Shown here piece by piece: positions 26,344 through 33,670 of a DNA stretch of 64,000 nt (the first letter of the stretch is position 1; the number at the start of each line of letters is the position of its first letter). The notes below the pieces were generated by a model. The model saw nothing but the letters and a program-made list of their open reading frames with translations. It did not search any database and was not told the origin of the DNA. Where the stretch lies: NCBI GenBank assembly GCA_035532555.1, contig DATKQS010000020.1, positions 1 through 64,000 on the forward strand. Reading direction: 5' to 3'. Source of the DNA: Thermoplasmata archaeon (GTDB lineage Archaea > Thermoplasmatota > Thermoplasmata > Lutacidiplasmatales > UBA184). The position numbers and the translations under genes are program-made.

Positions 26344-26364
26344 AGTCCAGGCGCATGCCTAGGA

Positions 26365-26382
26365 ATAAGTAGACTTACTTAT
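26365..26382. promoter_or_regulatory. Operator/promoter candidate: 7-4-7 inverted repeat before orphan antitoxin
   Basis: ATAAGTA-GACT-TACTTAT is a perfect inverted repeat overlapping the TATA-like ACTTATACC (26377-26385), which lies about 26 nt before the ATG at 26406. It matches the site at 24843 in arm and spacer length. Confidence 0.6.
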
Positions 26383-26405
26383 ACCTGCATAACTATCAAT
26401 ACTCG

Positions 26406-26624
26406 ATGCCGAACATGACGCTGTCGCTCCCGGAAGGGCTGCATCGCGAGATGAAGGCTCACCCGGAGATCAAGTGGGCTGAAGTGGCGAGGACCGCCTT
26501 CCGAACTCAGCTGGGCAAACTCGAGATCTACGATCGACTCCTGAAATTGTCCAAGCTGACGAAAGAGGACGCAGTTCGCCTCGGACGCGAAGTCCGCCGT
26601 GCAGCCGCCCGGCGTACAAAGTGA
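26406..26624 (+). CDS. Orphan VapB-like antitoxin
   Basis: The 72-residue protein 'MPNMTLSLPEGLHREMKAHP' with 'IKWAEVARTAF' is a ribbon-helix-helix antitoxin of the type usually paired with a PIN toxin. No PIN gene follows. However, a GTG overlapping the stop (GTGA) starts a 15-codon frame ending 'RPALDV' then stop at 26668, which resembles the first strand of a PIN domain. The toxin may have been lost after an early nonsense or deletion event. A TATA/operator region is intact, so the antitoxin is probably still expressed and could act in trans. Confidence 0.7.
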   Translation: MPNMTLSLPEGLHREMKAHPEIKWAEVARTAFRTQLGKLEIYDRLLKLSKLTKEDAVRLGREVRRAAARRTK

Positions 26625-26668
26625 CCAAGAGTCGTGCACGGGAGGTGCGACCCGCCCTAGATGTTTGA
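26621..26668 (+). pseudogene. Possible 5' remnant of a vapC-type toxin
   Basis: GTG at 26621 overlaps the antitoxin stop as GTGA and opens a 15-codon frame whose end 'VRPALDV' resembles the first beta strand of PIN toxins. A stop follows at once and no PIN continuation was found in the next 150 bp. This is weak evidence from one short strand. Confidence 0.2.
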
Positions 26669-26751
26669 TGAGGGCCGGGCTTGGTAACCGGTGATTGTGG
26701 CTCTGGAGTTGCCACTGGGAAGCTCAGTCAGGGGTTTCTGTAGTGAATGGT

Positions 26752-26805
26752 TGTGTGACCACATTTTGCGAAAACTACATTAACTCTACAATATGTGGTC
26801 ACACA
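26752..26805 (+). promoter_or_regulatory. Operator candidate: perfect 12-bp inverted repeat before fic
   Basis: TGTGTGACCACA (26752-26763) and TGTGGTCACACA (26794-26805) are exact inverted copies with centres 42 bp apart, about four helical turns. They bracket an AT-rich promoter (ACTACATTAACTCTACAATA). The second copy ends one base before the ATG at 26807, so that ATG would give a leaderless message whose start is covered by a bound regulator. Confidence 0.6.
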
Positions 26806-26806
26806 T

Positions 26807-27700
26807 ATGACGGCGGTCGTTCGATCGGTACGGGGCGGCCGTACGTACTACTATCTCGCGCACACCTACCGATGGCATGGCAAGTTCGCGAAGACGCGAA
26901 GGTACCTAGGGGAGGCAGTACCGGCGAACGTCGACGACATCAAGTTGGAAGTCGAGCGAGAGGCGTGGAGCCAGACCTGGTTTCCAGAGTTCGACAAGAT
27001 TCGAAGGGGATATCAAGAGCGGTTGAGAAAGCTACCCTCCGAGGTAGTCGAACGCGAACGACACGACTTCATCCTTGACTTTACGTACGACACCAACCGA
27101 ATCGAGGGATCCACACTCTCTCCGGATGACACCTCCGATCTAATCGATCATGGAGCAGCGCCCGGGGCGAAGCCTCTATCGGACATTCTTGAGACCCAAG
27201 CACACGCACGCCTAGCCGAAGATTTGCTCGCGCGCCCCGCTCCATTTGGACTTTCCGAACTGCTTCGATGGCACTCGTCATTGTTCAAAGCGACGAAACC
27301 CGGAATCGCTGGCCAAATCCGTGATTACGAGGTGCGAATCCGGGGAAGTAAGCACCAGCCGCCTACTGCGCTCGAGGTTCGGCCGATGCTCAAGGAGCTC
27401 CTTCGCTGGGTCAGGCGAAGTGGGAAGGGCGTGCATCCAGTCGAGTTGGCAGCCACCTTCCACTTTCGCTTCGAGTTCATCCATCCCTTCGGCGACGGGA
27501 ACGGGCGAGTCGGACGATTGGCGATGAACGTGCTTCTCGCCGAGGCGGGATACCCTCCACTGAACATTCAGTACACGAAGCGACGTGGGTACTACCACGC
27601 GCTGGAGCGAGCGAGCTCGCTGTCGAACCCTGGCCCGTTCACGGCCTGGTTCTTCCGTCGCTATCTTACGATGAATCGTCACGTTGCCAGGGCCGATTGA
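26807..27700 (+). CDS. fic: Fic family AMP-transferase (self-inhibited type)
   Basis: The frame is open from GTG 26795, but the ATG at 26807 just past the operator is preferred (297 residues). The Fic motif is intact as 'HPFGDGNGRVGR' (H-P-F-x-x-G-N-G-R-x-x-R), with 'AATFHFRFEFI' before it. The inhibitory helix motif [S/T]-x3-E-[G/N] appears upstream as 'TNRIEGSTLS', marking a class II Fic enzyme that is self-inhibited rather than paired with a separate antitoxin. Such enzymes transfer AMP to Tyr/Ser/Thr of target proteins. The N-terminal ~60 residues look like a Fic_N domain. Confidence 0.85.
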   Translation: MTAVVRSVRGGRTYYYLAHTYRWHGKFAKTRRYLGEAVPANVDDIKLEVEREAWSQTWFPEFDKIRRGYQERLRKLPSEVVERERHDFILDFTYDTNRIEGSTLSPDDTSDLIDHGAAPGAKPLSDILETQAHARLAEDLLARPAPFGLSELLRWHSSLFKATKPGIAGQIRDYEVRIRGSKHQPPTALEVRPMLKELLRWVRRSGKGVHPVELAATFHFRFEFIHPFGDGNGRVGRLAMNVLLAEAGYPPLNIQYTKRRGYYHALERASSLSNPGPFTAWFFRRYLTMNRHVARAD

Positions 27701-27748
27701 GTCCCAATCAATGACCGCTGAGCGTAATGATGCCTGGTCCGAGAACGC

Positions 27749-28075
27749 CTAGTCGCGCGAGGGTAGTCCTAGCTTGGCCTTCCGCCAGTTCCTCCACTCC
27801 AGAATAGCCTCCTTCTGCCGCTCTTTGAGGGAGCGCAGGTAGTCCTGCAGATGCTTCCTGTCCGCTCGCGAGGCCCGAATATAGGCGATCTTCTCTGGAA
27901 TGCGGTCGATGAACCCTTTTCTGACTTGCTGTCGAAGAGATCGCAGGACCTTGGCGCGTAGATCGGCAAGAGAGTCCGCTTCCGCTAGGACCACCGCGAC
28001 GTCCATATTCCAATCTGCCCAGAGGCGAGGGCCGTGCGCTTGTCGATGGACATAGACTCGATATGTCCGGGGCAT
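27749..28075 (-). CDS. Hypothetical basic protein
   Basis: Starting at the ATG at 28075, the 108-residue product 'MPRTYRVYVHRQAHGPRLWA' continues 'VAVVLAEADSLADLRAKVLR' and ends in a long basic helical stretch rich in Arg and Lys. It has no recognised family. An overlapping frame on the same strand looks less protein-like and is not called. It lies between fic and the HEPN/MNT operon, converging with fic. Confidence 0.5.
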   Translation of the reverse strand: MPRTYRVYVHRQAHGPRLWADWNMDVAVVLAEADSLADLRAKVLRSLRQQVRKGFIDRIPEKIAYIRASRADRKHLQDYLRSLKERQKEAILEWRNWRKAKLGLPSRD

Positions 28076-28221
28076 CCTCTCGGTGAGGACCGTCGGTGAG
28101 ACTTGTTTCGCCTCTCGTCTCGGAGGCCTCCGGGAGCGGTGGGCATTCGGTCTCACGGATCGGGGATGTCAACAAAGCATATTAGGAAATCCTTACATTA
28201 GGTCCGTCGAGGCGTGACTCG

Positions 28222-28818
28222 ATGAAGGTCCATGATCCCCTGGAGGCGTTGCTCGCAAGCCCTGTGCGATGGCGGATTGCGCGAACGCTCGTTCTCTCTA
28301 GAGAGGGTGCATGGAGCGGCCGCACTCTTGCAGCTGAGGCGGGGGTCTCGTTGCCACAGGCCATTGAGGCGCTGAAGCGTTGGGAGGAAGCCGGGTTGGT
28401 TTGGCGGGAGACCAAGGGCCGAGCGCACAAGTGGAGCCTGGTCCGGACTCACGTTCTCGTGGCACCCTTGAATCGCCTCTTCGACATTGAAGCGGGTCTT
28501 CCCAAGAAGTTTCAAGAAGATCTCGCCCACGGATTGCAGGGGCTGCCCATCAGGCGCGTTGTCCTTTTTGGCTCGTTCGCCCGAGGCTCCGAAGGGAACA
28601 CGAGCGATGTGGATCTGTTGGTTGAGCTTTCGAATGGAGCATCACGCTCGAAGGTGGAGGAAGGGTTGACACGCGAAACCGTGCGAATTGTTAGAAGGTA
28701 CGGGTCAGTCATCTCGGCAATCGTGCGCTCTCCAGAAGAGGCGCGACGCTCAGCTGAGTCTCCCTTGACCAAGGAGATTGAATCCTCGGGGGTAGTGATC
28801 GTTGGGGGCCGGCCGTGA
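28222..28818 (+). CDS. MNT nucleotidyltransferase with N-terminal winged helix (antitoxin of HEPN/MNT pair)
   Basis: The 198-residue protein has two parts. Residues 1-80 form a winged helix ('VRWRIARTLVL', 'TLAAEAGVSLPQAIEALKRW'). Residues 105-190 carry the minimal nucleotidyltransferase motif 'VVLFGSFARGSEGNTSDVDL' (GSxxxG-x-DxD). In HEPN/MNT systems this enzyme AMPylates and silences the HEPN RNase. The fused winged helix suggests it also represses its own operon. The start lies about 26 nt after a weak TATA-like ACATTA. The next gene starts within its stop (GTGA). Confidence 0.8.
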   Translation: MKVHDPLEALLASPVRWRIARTLVLSREGAWSGRTLAAEAGVSLPQAIEALKRWEEAGLVWRETKGRAHKWSLVRTHVLVAPLNRLFDIEAGLPKKFQEDLAHGLQGLPIRRVVLFGSFARGSEGNTSDVDLLVELSNGASRSKVEEGLTRETVRIVRRYGSVISAIVRSPEEARRSAESPLTKEIESSGVVIVGGRP

Positions 28819-29216
28819 GTGGCCCCCGGGTCACCGACATTCCACGAGCTCGATCTGAGTCGTTCCTGAGACGCGCGCGTAGCTTCGCCAGCCTGATGGA
28901 AGCAGCCCTCGAGCGGGGGAATTCTGAGGGAGCCGCGCTCGCAGGGGTTCACTGCGTAATCTCGGCCTGCGATGCCCTGACCGTGCATTCTCTGGGCCTT
29001 CGATCGAAGGGCCAAGACCATCGCGAGGCAGTTCGCCTCCTATCCCGACTCAGCATCCCCGCCAGTCTCTTGACGCAAGTTCGGGGCGTTCTCGGTTTGA
29101 AGACCCTCATAGAATACGATGATCGAAGCCTCTCGGCACAGGAAGTGAGGACGTTGTGCGACCGTGCCCGACGCATCCTAGCTACAGTTGAGAGTCAGCT
29201 CGCCCCACGAAAATAG
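28815..29216 (+). CDS. HEPN domain toxin
   Basis: The 133-residue, all-helical protein starts at GTG overlapping the MNT stop. 'RARSFASLMEAALERG' and 'GVHCVISACDALTVHSLGL' are typical HEPN helices, and 'RSKGQDH' fits the R-x4-6-H catalytic motif of HEPN RNases (here R-x5-H). With the upstream MNT gene it forms a canonical TA pair. RNase activity is inferred from the motif. Confidence 0.75.
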   Translation: MSGPRVTDIPRARSESFLRRARSFASLMEAALERGNSEGAALAGVHCVISACDALTVHSLGLRSKGQDHREAVRLLSRLSIPASLLTQVRGVLGLKTLIEYDDRSLSAQEVRTLCDRARRILATVESQLAPRK

Positions 29217-29287
29217 GCTCAAGTCTCGGTGAGCATGGAATCAGGATCTGCAAGACTAGAAGGGTCCATGTCCGGCAGGTGGCCCGG

Positions 29288-29668
29288 TCAATCGTCTGGA
29301 ACCTGCCTAAGATGATTGGGCCCCCGAGACCGAGTTCTTCTCAACGATCGACCAATCCTTGGGACCTCGACTTGCGTGAACTCCCACACCCGCTTGAGGT
29401 TAGACTCTCTGCCGGCGCTGGTAAGTACCTGAGCGCCAACGCTTGCGATTCGCACCCAACGAATTGATCGGTTCTCTTTACGGAAGGTAGGGGTGGTCCT
29501 GCTTGCGGATTCTGCGAGATGGATCACGTCGAACAGGACGACCTTCTGTGTGCGTTTGTCTCCGAAGAACAGACTTGGACCAGCGGCGGTATCCCGTTCG
29601 ATCTCGGCGATCGCGCGGAGCATGTGCGACACGGGTAGGTGATCAGGATCGGACTCCACGGGGTTCAT
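29288..29668 (-). CDS. Degenerate HepT-like (DUF86) protein, catalytic residues lost
   Basis: The 126-residue protein aligns by eye with HepT/DUF86: 'MLRAIAEIERDTAAGPSLFF', 'KVVLFDVIHLAESASRTT', 'RSIRWVRIASVGAQVL' and 'LKRVWEFTQVEVPRI'. Where active members have R-N-x3-H-x-Y after the 'W--I' helix, this protein reads 'GAQVLTSAG', so both Arg and His are gone. It starts 3 bp after the AbiEii stop and is probably translated in the same operon. It may be a decayed toxin, or a catalytically dead partner that binds nucleotidyltransferases. Confidence 0.6.
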   Translation of the reverse strand: MNPVESDPDHLPVSHMLRAIAEIERDTAAGPSLFFGDKRTQKVVLFDVIHLAESASRTTPTFRKENRSIRWVRIASVGAQVLTSAGRESNLKRVWEFTQVEVPRIGRSLRRTRSRGPNHLRQVPDD

Positions 29669-29671
29669 GGA

Positions 29672-30367
29672 TTAGGGTAGAGAGCCCTCTACAAGGGCGA
29701 CGAACCGATTCCAGACGGCCCTGTTTGAAGGATGTGATGGACGACCGCGGCTAAGTCGAGAAATCGTATCGAGGTATGTCTTTGGAGACGCCAGTTTCTC
29801 CTTGAGGAGATTCGTCCGCTTGGTCAATCCCGAATTTGGATGCTCGGCAAGAAATGCGCGGATTTCGGCGACCCGAATTTGTCTGTCGCTCAGCGCCAGG
29901 AGGTCTGCGAGGTCCTGGTCGCGACCCGCAAGTAGCTTGAGCGCCCACAATGCCTCGATACGTGCCACCGAGACCGCTGCACTCGTGCGGCCCGTGCGGA
30001 GGGAAAGCACTTCGCGAATGGCGTCCCGGCCCACCCATTCAGGCTCAACCACTACTTGGGCTAGTCGATCCACTACGCCATCGATCATCAAATCTACAGT
30101 CACGAGGCCCAGTTGAAGGCGCTCGACTCTAGGTGGGTTGGTCCCCGCAATATTGGGAAGGCGAAGCAAGGTCGATCGCTCTGCAGCTAGAATGGGTCTG
30201 ATCTCGTTATACTGACGTGCTGTAAGAACGAGGTCTAAGTCCACCGAGAAACGGGGCGATCCATAGGCCGCCAGGGCGTACCCACCGATGAGGGTGCCCC
30301 CCCTCTCCCATGGCCAGGAATCCAAGTAGGCAATCGCCTCTCGCTCTCGTTCAACGGGGTCGATCAT
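29672..30367 (-). CDS. AbiEii-type nucleotidyltransferase toxin
   Basis: The 231-residue protein carries 'TLIGGYALAAYGSPRFSVDL' followed by D-L, i.e. the G-[ST]-x-R-x-[ST]-x-D-x-D motif of AbiEii/DUF1814 nucleotidyltransferases. 'VTVDLMIDG' supplies the third acidic strand. AbiEii toxins transfer nucleotides to RNA targets such as tRNA and arrest growth. It overlaps the AbiEi-like gene by 17 bp and is followed by the HepT-like gene. Confidence 0.75.
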   Translation of the reverse strand: MIDPVEREREAIAYLDSWPWERGGTLIGGYALAAYGSPRFSVDLDLVLTARQYNEIRPILAAERSTLLRLPNIAGTNPPRVERLQLGLVTVDLMIDGVVDRLAQVVVEPEWVGRDAIREVLSLRTGRTSAAVSVARIEALWALKLLAGRDQDLADLLALSDRQIRVAEIRAFLAEHPNSGLTKRTNLLKEKLASPKTYLDTISRLSRGRPSHPSNRAVWNRFVALVEGSLP

Positions 30368-30923
30368 CCAACCATGCTCGTGCCCCGCCGAATACGTCCG
30401 GATGGGCTCGGATGAATTCGTCTACCGCCCGACGCGGGACTACCGGCTCGTGGCCTTTGATGACACACCGAAGTTTCGAAACAGAGTGAAGCCGAACCAC
30501 TGTCCCCGTCCGTTTACGGCCGCCTAGCGAGATCCCGTGGGATCGCAGGTACCTGAGAGTCGGTCCTACATCCGTTGCTTCCACGGCAATATGCAGCTCG
30601 CTCAAGGCGAGAGAGGGAGGGGCGGAGTATCGCCCGTCAGTCCAAACCTCTACAGCGCTGGGCCCCGTCCACGCAAAGCGATAGGGAAGCGCTCGTGCGA
30701 TGCCTCGCACACGTCGGTACTCTGCTGCGCGAAGATCGGGTTTTTCGGAGGGGCCTAGACAGCGGTAGCGCCCTCGGCCCACGCGCGCGACAACTCCTCG
30801 CCGCTTCAACTCAGATAGAGTTCGCGATGCCCTCGGACTATTGATGGCACGACTAAATTCGGCTACTGAGAATTCCCGATCACCGTACAGCGCCGAGACG
30901 GTGTCCGAGTACGTTAGTGCCAT
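30351..30923 (-). CDS. AbiEi-type antitoxin/transcriptional regulator
   Basis: The 190-residue protein has an N-terminal winged helix ('FSVAEFSRAINSPRASRTLS', then 'RRGVVARVGRGRYRCL'). A C-terminal domain ('PYRFAWTGPSAVEVW', 'KLRCVIKGHEPVVPRRAVDE') is typical of AbiEi-like proteins. AbiEi represses its operon through its winged helix. The promoter is an AT-rich island at 30925-30960. Pairing and order with the AbiEii gene are canonical. Confidence 0.7.
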   Translation of the reverse strand: MALTYSDTVSALYGDREFSVAEFSRAINSPRASRTLSELKRRGVVARVGRGRYRCLGPSEKPDLRAAEYRRVRGIARALPYRFAWTGPSAVEVWTDGRYSAPPSLALSELHIAVEATDVGPTLRYLRSHGISLGGRKRTGTVVRLHSVSKLRCVIKGHEPVVPRRAVDEFIRAHPDVFGGARAWLDDRPR

Positions 30924-30924
30924 G

Positions 30925-30960
30925 TGCCAATAATATCGGTATTAGTATTTAATAATATTC
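30925..30960 (-). promoter_or_regulatory. AT-rich promoter with repeated ATATTATT before AbiEi
   Basis: On the minus strand two ATATTATT copies flank AAATACTAATACCG directly upstream of the ATG at 30923. The AT-richness stands out from the surroundings and probably includes the TATA box and a repressor site. Confidence 0.5.
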
Positions 30961-31126
30961 ACAAAATCATGTCAGAGGGCGGGGAGGGCTTCCCCTGGAC
31001 GGAGTGGGTTTCTATCGAAGTGATGGGTGGGATCGAGACAACGTTCAAGGCCCGGTGAACCGAAATCGATCGATCGGGTTCGAGGGCCATCTAAGACGCC
31101 TGCGGAGGTTCACGACCACCCGTGAG

Positions 31127-31513
31127 CTAGTAGGTCTCGACCGCGATTCCCGGGATCCTGGAGAAGTCCGAGTCCTTGGTCAGGATCGTGGCGCGGTGAT
31201 GCTTGGCCACCGCCGCCACGATGAGATCCAGGTTGCCCACCGAACTTCCACGACGAGCGCACTCGCCGCCCAATCGGGCGGCGTCCACGACAAGCGGCTC
31301 GGTAACATCTAGAACCTCGAGCTGGGAAACGAATTCGAGTGCGCGCGCGAGTCGTTTTCCCCCTTGTGCAAAGGCACCCACCAGGAACTCCGTGAGGCCC
31401 GGGGCGGCTATGGCCAGCCGCTCCTTACGCTTGTCCAATTCGCGGGCCTTGTCGATCGCCCCGGGGACGCCGTTGGCGAGATCGATGCAGAAGGTAGAGT
31501 CGAGGCAGTACAT
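31127..31513 (-). CDS. vapC: PIN-domain toxin (VapC)
   Basis: The 128-residue protein has the PIN signature: 'MYCLDSTFCIDLANG' (first Asp), 'LAIAAPGLTEFLVGA' (Glu), 'VGNLDLIVAAVAKHH' (Asp) and 'ATILTKDSDFSRI' (Asp). VapC toxins are Mg-dependent RNases acting on tRNA or rRNA. The gene starts 3 bp after the VapB stop. Confidence 0.85.
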   Translation of the reverse strand: MYCLDSTFCIDLANGVPGAIDKARELDKRKERLAIAAPGLTEFLVGAFAQGGKRLARALEFVSQLEVLDVTEPLVVDAARLGGECARRGSSVGNLDLIVAAVAKHHRATILTKDSDFSRIPGIAVETY

Positions 31514-31516
31514 GCT

Positions 31517-31762
31517 TCATCCCCACGCCAGTCGGATCTTCTCTGCGCGCCTCTGATCTCCCTCGCGAAGAGCCGAGTAGATCTGGTTGAGTTCCCTGCG
31601 CTGCTTGGCATTGAGGTCGCTCCAGATCCCTGCGAACTCCGAGAGAGGTTGGCGGGGCCGCGCGAGTCGCTTCACTACTTCGCTGAAGCTCTCGGCACTC
31701 TTCTTGCTTCGACGAAGCATTTCGTAGGCCTCCTCGTCCAAGGCCACTGTCCGCGTTGCCAT
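31517..31762 (-). CDS. vapB: VapB-type antitoxin
   Basis: The 81-residue protein 'MATRTVALDEEAYEMLRRSK' with 'SFSEVVKRLARPRQPL' is the archaeal VapB type with a short DNA-binding N-terminus and a charged tail. The ATG at 31762 is about 28 nt from TATATAT at 31788-31794, giving a leaderless message. Two direct ATATATGTT repeats lie between box and start and could be its operator. Confidence 0.8.
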   Translation of the reverse strand: MATRTVALDEEAYEMLRRSKKSAESFSEVVKRLARPRQPLSEFAGIWSDLNAKQRRELNQIYSALREGDQRRAEKIRLAWG

Positions 31763-31794
31763 ATATGTTCCAAATATATGTTGGTCCTATATAT
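31761..31794. promoter_or_regulatory. Divergent promoter: direct repeats and TATATAT between vapB and membrane-protein gene
   Basis: ATATATGTT occurs at 31761-31769 and 31774-31782 (13-bp period), followed by TATATAT (31788-31794). The last is well placed as TATA box for vapB on the minus strand and could also serve the plus-strand gene. Confidence 0.5.
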
Positions 31795-31842
31795 CGGTCA
31801 GGCCACCCGCCTCGGGGAAGGCGGGATGCATCCAACGCACCG

Positions 31843-32913
31843 ATGCGGGATCCGATGACCCCAGCGGGGTTTGCGAAGGCCCCGGGCCCCGATCCGTTCT
31901 TGATTTCCTTCGACCTCGACGATCCCTCGGACCATGTTTCCTCCGCTTCGGTTTTCCGAAGGATGATCCAAGAGCGAGCGTCGGGGGCCGGAAGCCCTCT
32001 CGTACGAACACTCCCCTCATGGCCGACCGAAGGGTGGTTCCGTCGAATGCAGGCGCGCACGGACCCGGATCCCACCGCTTCGGAACGTCGGGCGATCCTG
32101 CGGCTTCTTCTCGGAGTCGGGCTGATCTTCGTACCGATGGGACTCTACCCGGGAAACTGGACGACGACCTACTCGACGGCGCTCGACAGCCGGTGGGAGA
32201 TACTCGCCATCGCGGTCTTCGTGAGCCTGGCCGTGGGCGCCGCGATGGTGGTCGCCTCCCTACGCGACCTCATGCGCGCCTGGTCCACCCGCGGCATTAC
32301 CACGGCACGGGGCGCTCTCGCGCGGAGCCTGCTCGATCCTCAGCAGCGCCGCGCGCTCTACCTCTCCGCTGCGTTCTACGCGCTCTTCTTTGCGTTCGTG
32401 GCGAGCCTCTACAGCCTGGACCTGTCGGGCCCCGGGATCGCGGCCGCGAGCTACCCCTCGGCCACGAACGTGCTCTGTTGCGGCTATATTGGCATCACGC
32501 CGGCGGCGGTCCTCCTGGTTACCCCATCGTTCGAACTCGTGATCTACCCCCTCGTGCTGGTCATTCTGTTCGCGGCCACCCTGCTCTTCGCGCTGAATGT
32601 GACCTTGACCGTCGCCCTCTTCCGATCGAGGGCCTCGCGGGCGTCATCGGCCGGATCGGGAGCCCTCGGCGGAGTCGCTGCCCTTCTCGTGAACTGCCCG
32701 GCGTGTGGAACGCTGCTCCTGTGGAACGTCGTCGCCGGAACGAGCGCGGCGGCGTTTCTCACGGGCTTCGTCACGTACTACTACCCTCTGCTCGCCCTGG
32801 CGTTTCCCCTGGCCGTCTTCGTCCTCATCTGGACCGCCCGCCGTCTCGCCCGGGTGGCGGGCAGCGGGGAGGCGTGCCCACGCCCGGCCCGGGCGATGAC
32901 CGATGGGTCATGA
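31843..32913 (+). CDS. Polytopic membrane protein of unknown function
   Basis: The frame is open from 31756, but that overlaps the promoter; the ATG at 31843 ('MRDPMTPAGFAKAPGPDPF') is preferred, and 32047 is possible. About six membrane segments are visible, including 'ILRLLLGVGLIFVPMGLY', 'EILAIAVFVSLAVGAAMVVA', 'YALFFAFVASLYSL' and 'YYYPLLALAFPLAVFVLIW'. A 'NCPACGT' motif between the fourth and fifth segments resembles a CxxC redox or metal site, and 'NVLCCGYIG' holds a vicinal Cys pair. I do not recognise the family. Confidence 0.65.
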   Translation: MRDPMTPAGFAKAPGPDPFLISFDLDDPSDHVSSASVFRRMIQERASGAGSPLVRTLPSWPTEGWFRRMQARTDPDPTASERRAILRLLLGVGLIFVPMGLYPGNWTTTYSTALDSRWEILAIAVFVSLAVGAAMVVASLRDLMRAWSTRGITTARGALARSLLDPQQRRALYLSAAFYALFFAFVASLYSLDLSGPGIAAASYPSATNVLCCGYIGITPAAVLLVTPSFELVIYPLVLVILFAATLLFALNVTLTVALFRSRASRASSAGSGALGGVAALLVNCPACGTLLLWNVVAGTSAAAFLTGFVTYYYPLLALAFPLAVFVLIWTARRLARVAGSGEACPRPARAMTDGS

Positions 32914-33038
32914 GCAGCCCCCCTCCTCTGCTCAGAGAGAGGAACAGTCGGACATGATCTTGCGTGAAGGGGGATCGGGCAGGGCCCGTTGACACCGGCT
33001 CACCTCGGCCGTCCGAATCGCGTGGGCGGGGGCCGCGT

Positions 33039-33524
33039 TTAGGGGGAAAGCTCGGACCGAAGGTAGTCGGGCAAGGGAATGCCCGCCCGCTCCACGACCT
33101 CTCGCCCTGCGGGCACCCAGGATGACGCGAGCACCCCGCACGGCTTCCCGGACTCCGTTTCGCTTTCGGCCCGAATTTCGAGGCGGGTCGGAGTGGTCGC
33201 CACGATGCGCCCCCGAGCTACGTGAGCAACTCCGACGCGAGGGAGACGGAGGGCATTGTAGGAGCTCGGCCCCTGACTGATCCAGAGCTTGCGACCCAAC
33301 GTAAGCGCGGTCCAGTACGAAGCTTCGTAGAGAACCATGAAGTGCAGCCCATGATGGAACAGCGTCGGCCAACCGATCTCATCCGGCTGCGGTACGAAGC
33401 GTGTACGGACCTCGGGAGTTCCATCGGGCGAGGTCGTTTCCTCGAATTTCAGCCGGAGCCCTCGGGCGTGTCGGGGGCCGCATCCAAAGCACGGGTTCTC
33501 CAGCGGGTTCTCGAGTTCGGACAT
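33039..33524 (-). CDS. Hotdog-fold thioesterase-like protein
   Basis: The 161-residue protein opens 'NPCFGCGPRHARGLRLKF', the usual start of PaaI/4HBT-like hotdog proteins. It continues with 'IGWPTLFHHGLHFMVLYEAS' in the position of the catalytic helix (normally 'G-G-hhhhhhDE'), and 'VAHVARGRIVATTPTRLEIR' as later strands. The catalytic Asp/Glu of classic thioesterases is not obvious. It lies downstream of the heme operon on the same strand with a 146-bp gap. Confidence 0.65.
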   Translation of the reverse strand: MSELENPLENPCFGCGPRHARGLRLKFEETTSPDGTPEVRTRFVPQPDEIGWPTLFHHGLHFMVLYEASYWTALTLGRKLWISQGPSSYNALRLPRVGVAHVARGRIVATTPTRLEIRAESETESGKPCGVLASSWVPAGREVVERAGIPLPDYLRSELSP

Positions 33525-33670
33525 ACCCGCCCAATGGGTGGGGAGGTCTTGTGGATTTCAGCGGCGTACTACCGCTACGTCGCCGGGGTGGGATCGCGCC
33601 CGAACGGTGGTCCGGGAAAAGAGGGTTCGTCGAAAACAGGTCCGTTAACCGCCCTAGGCCCGCCCGCCGA

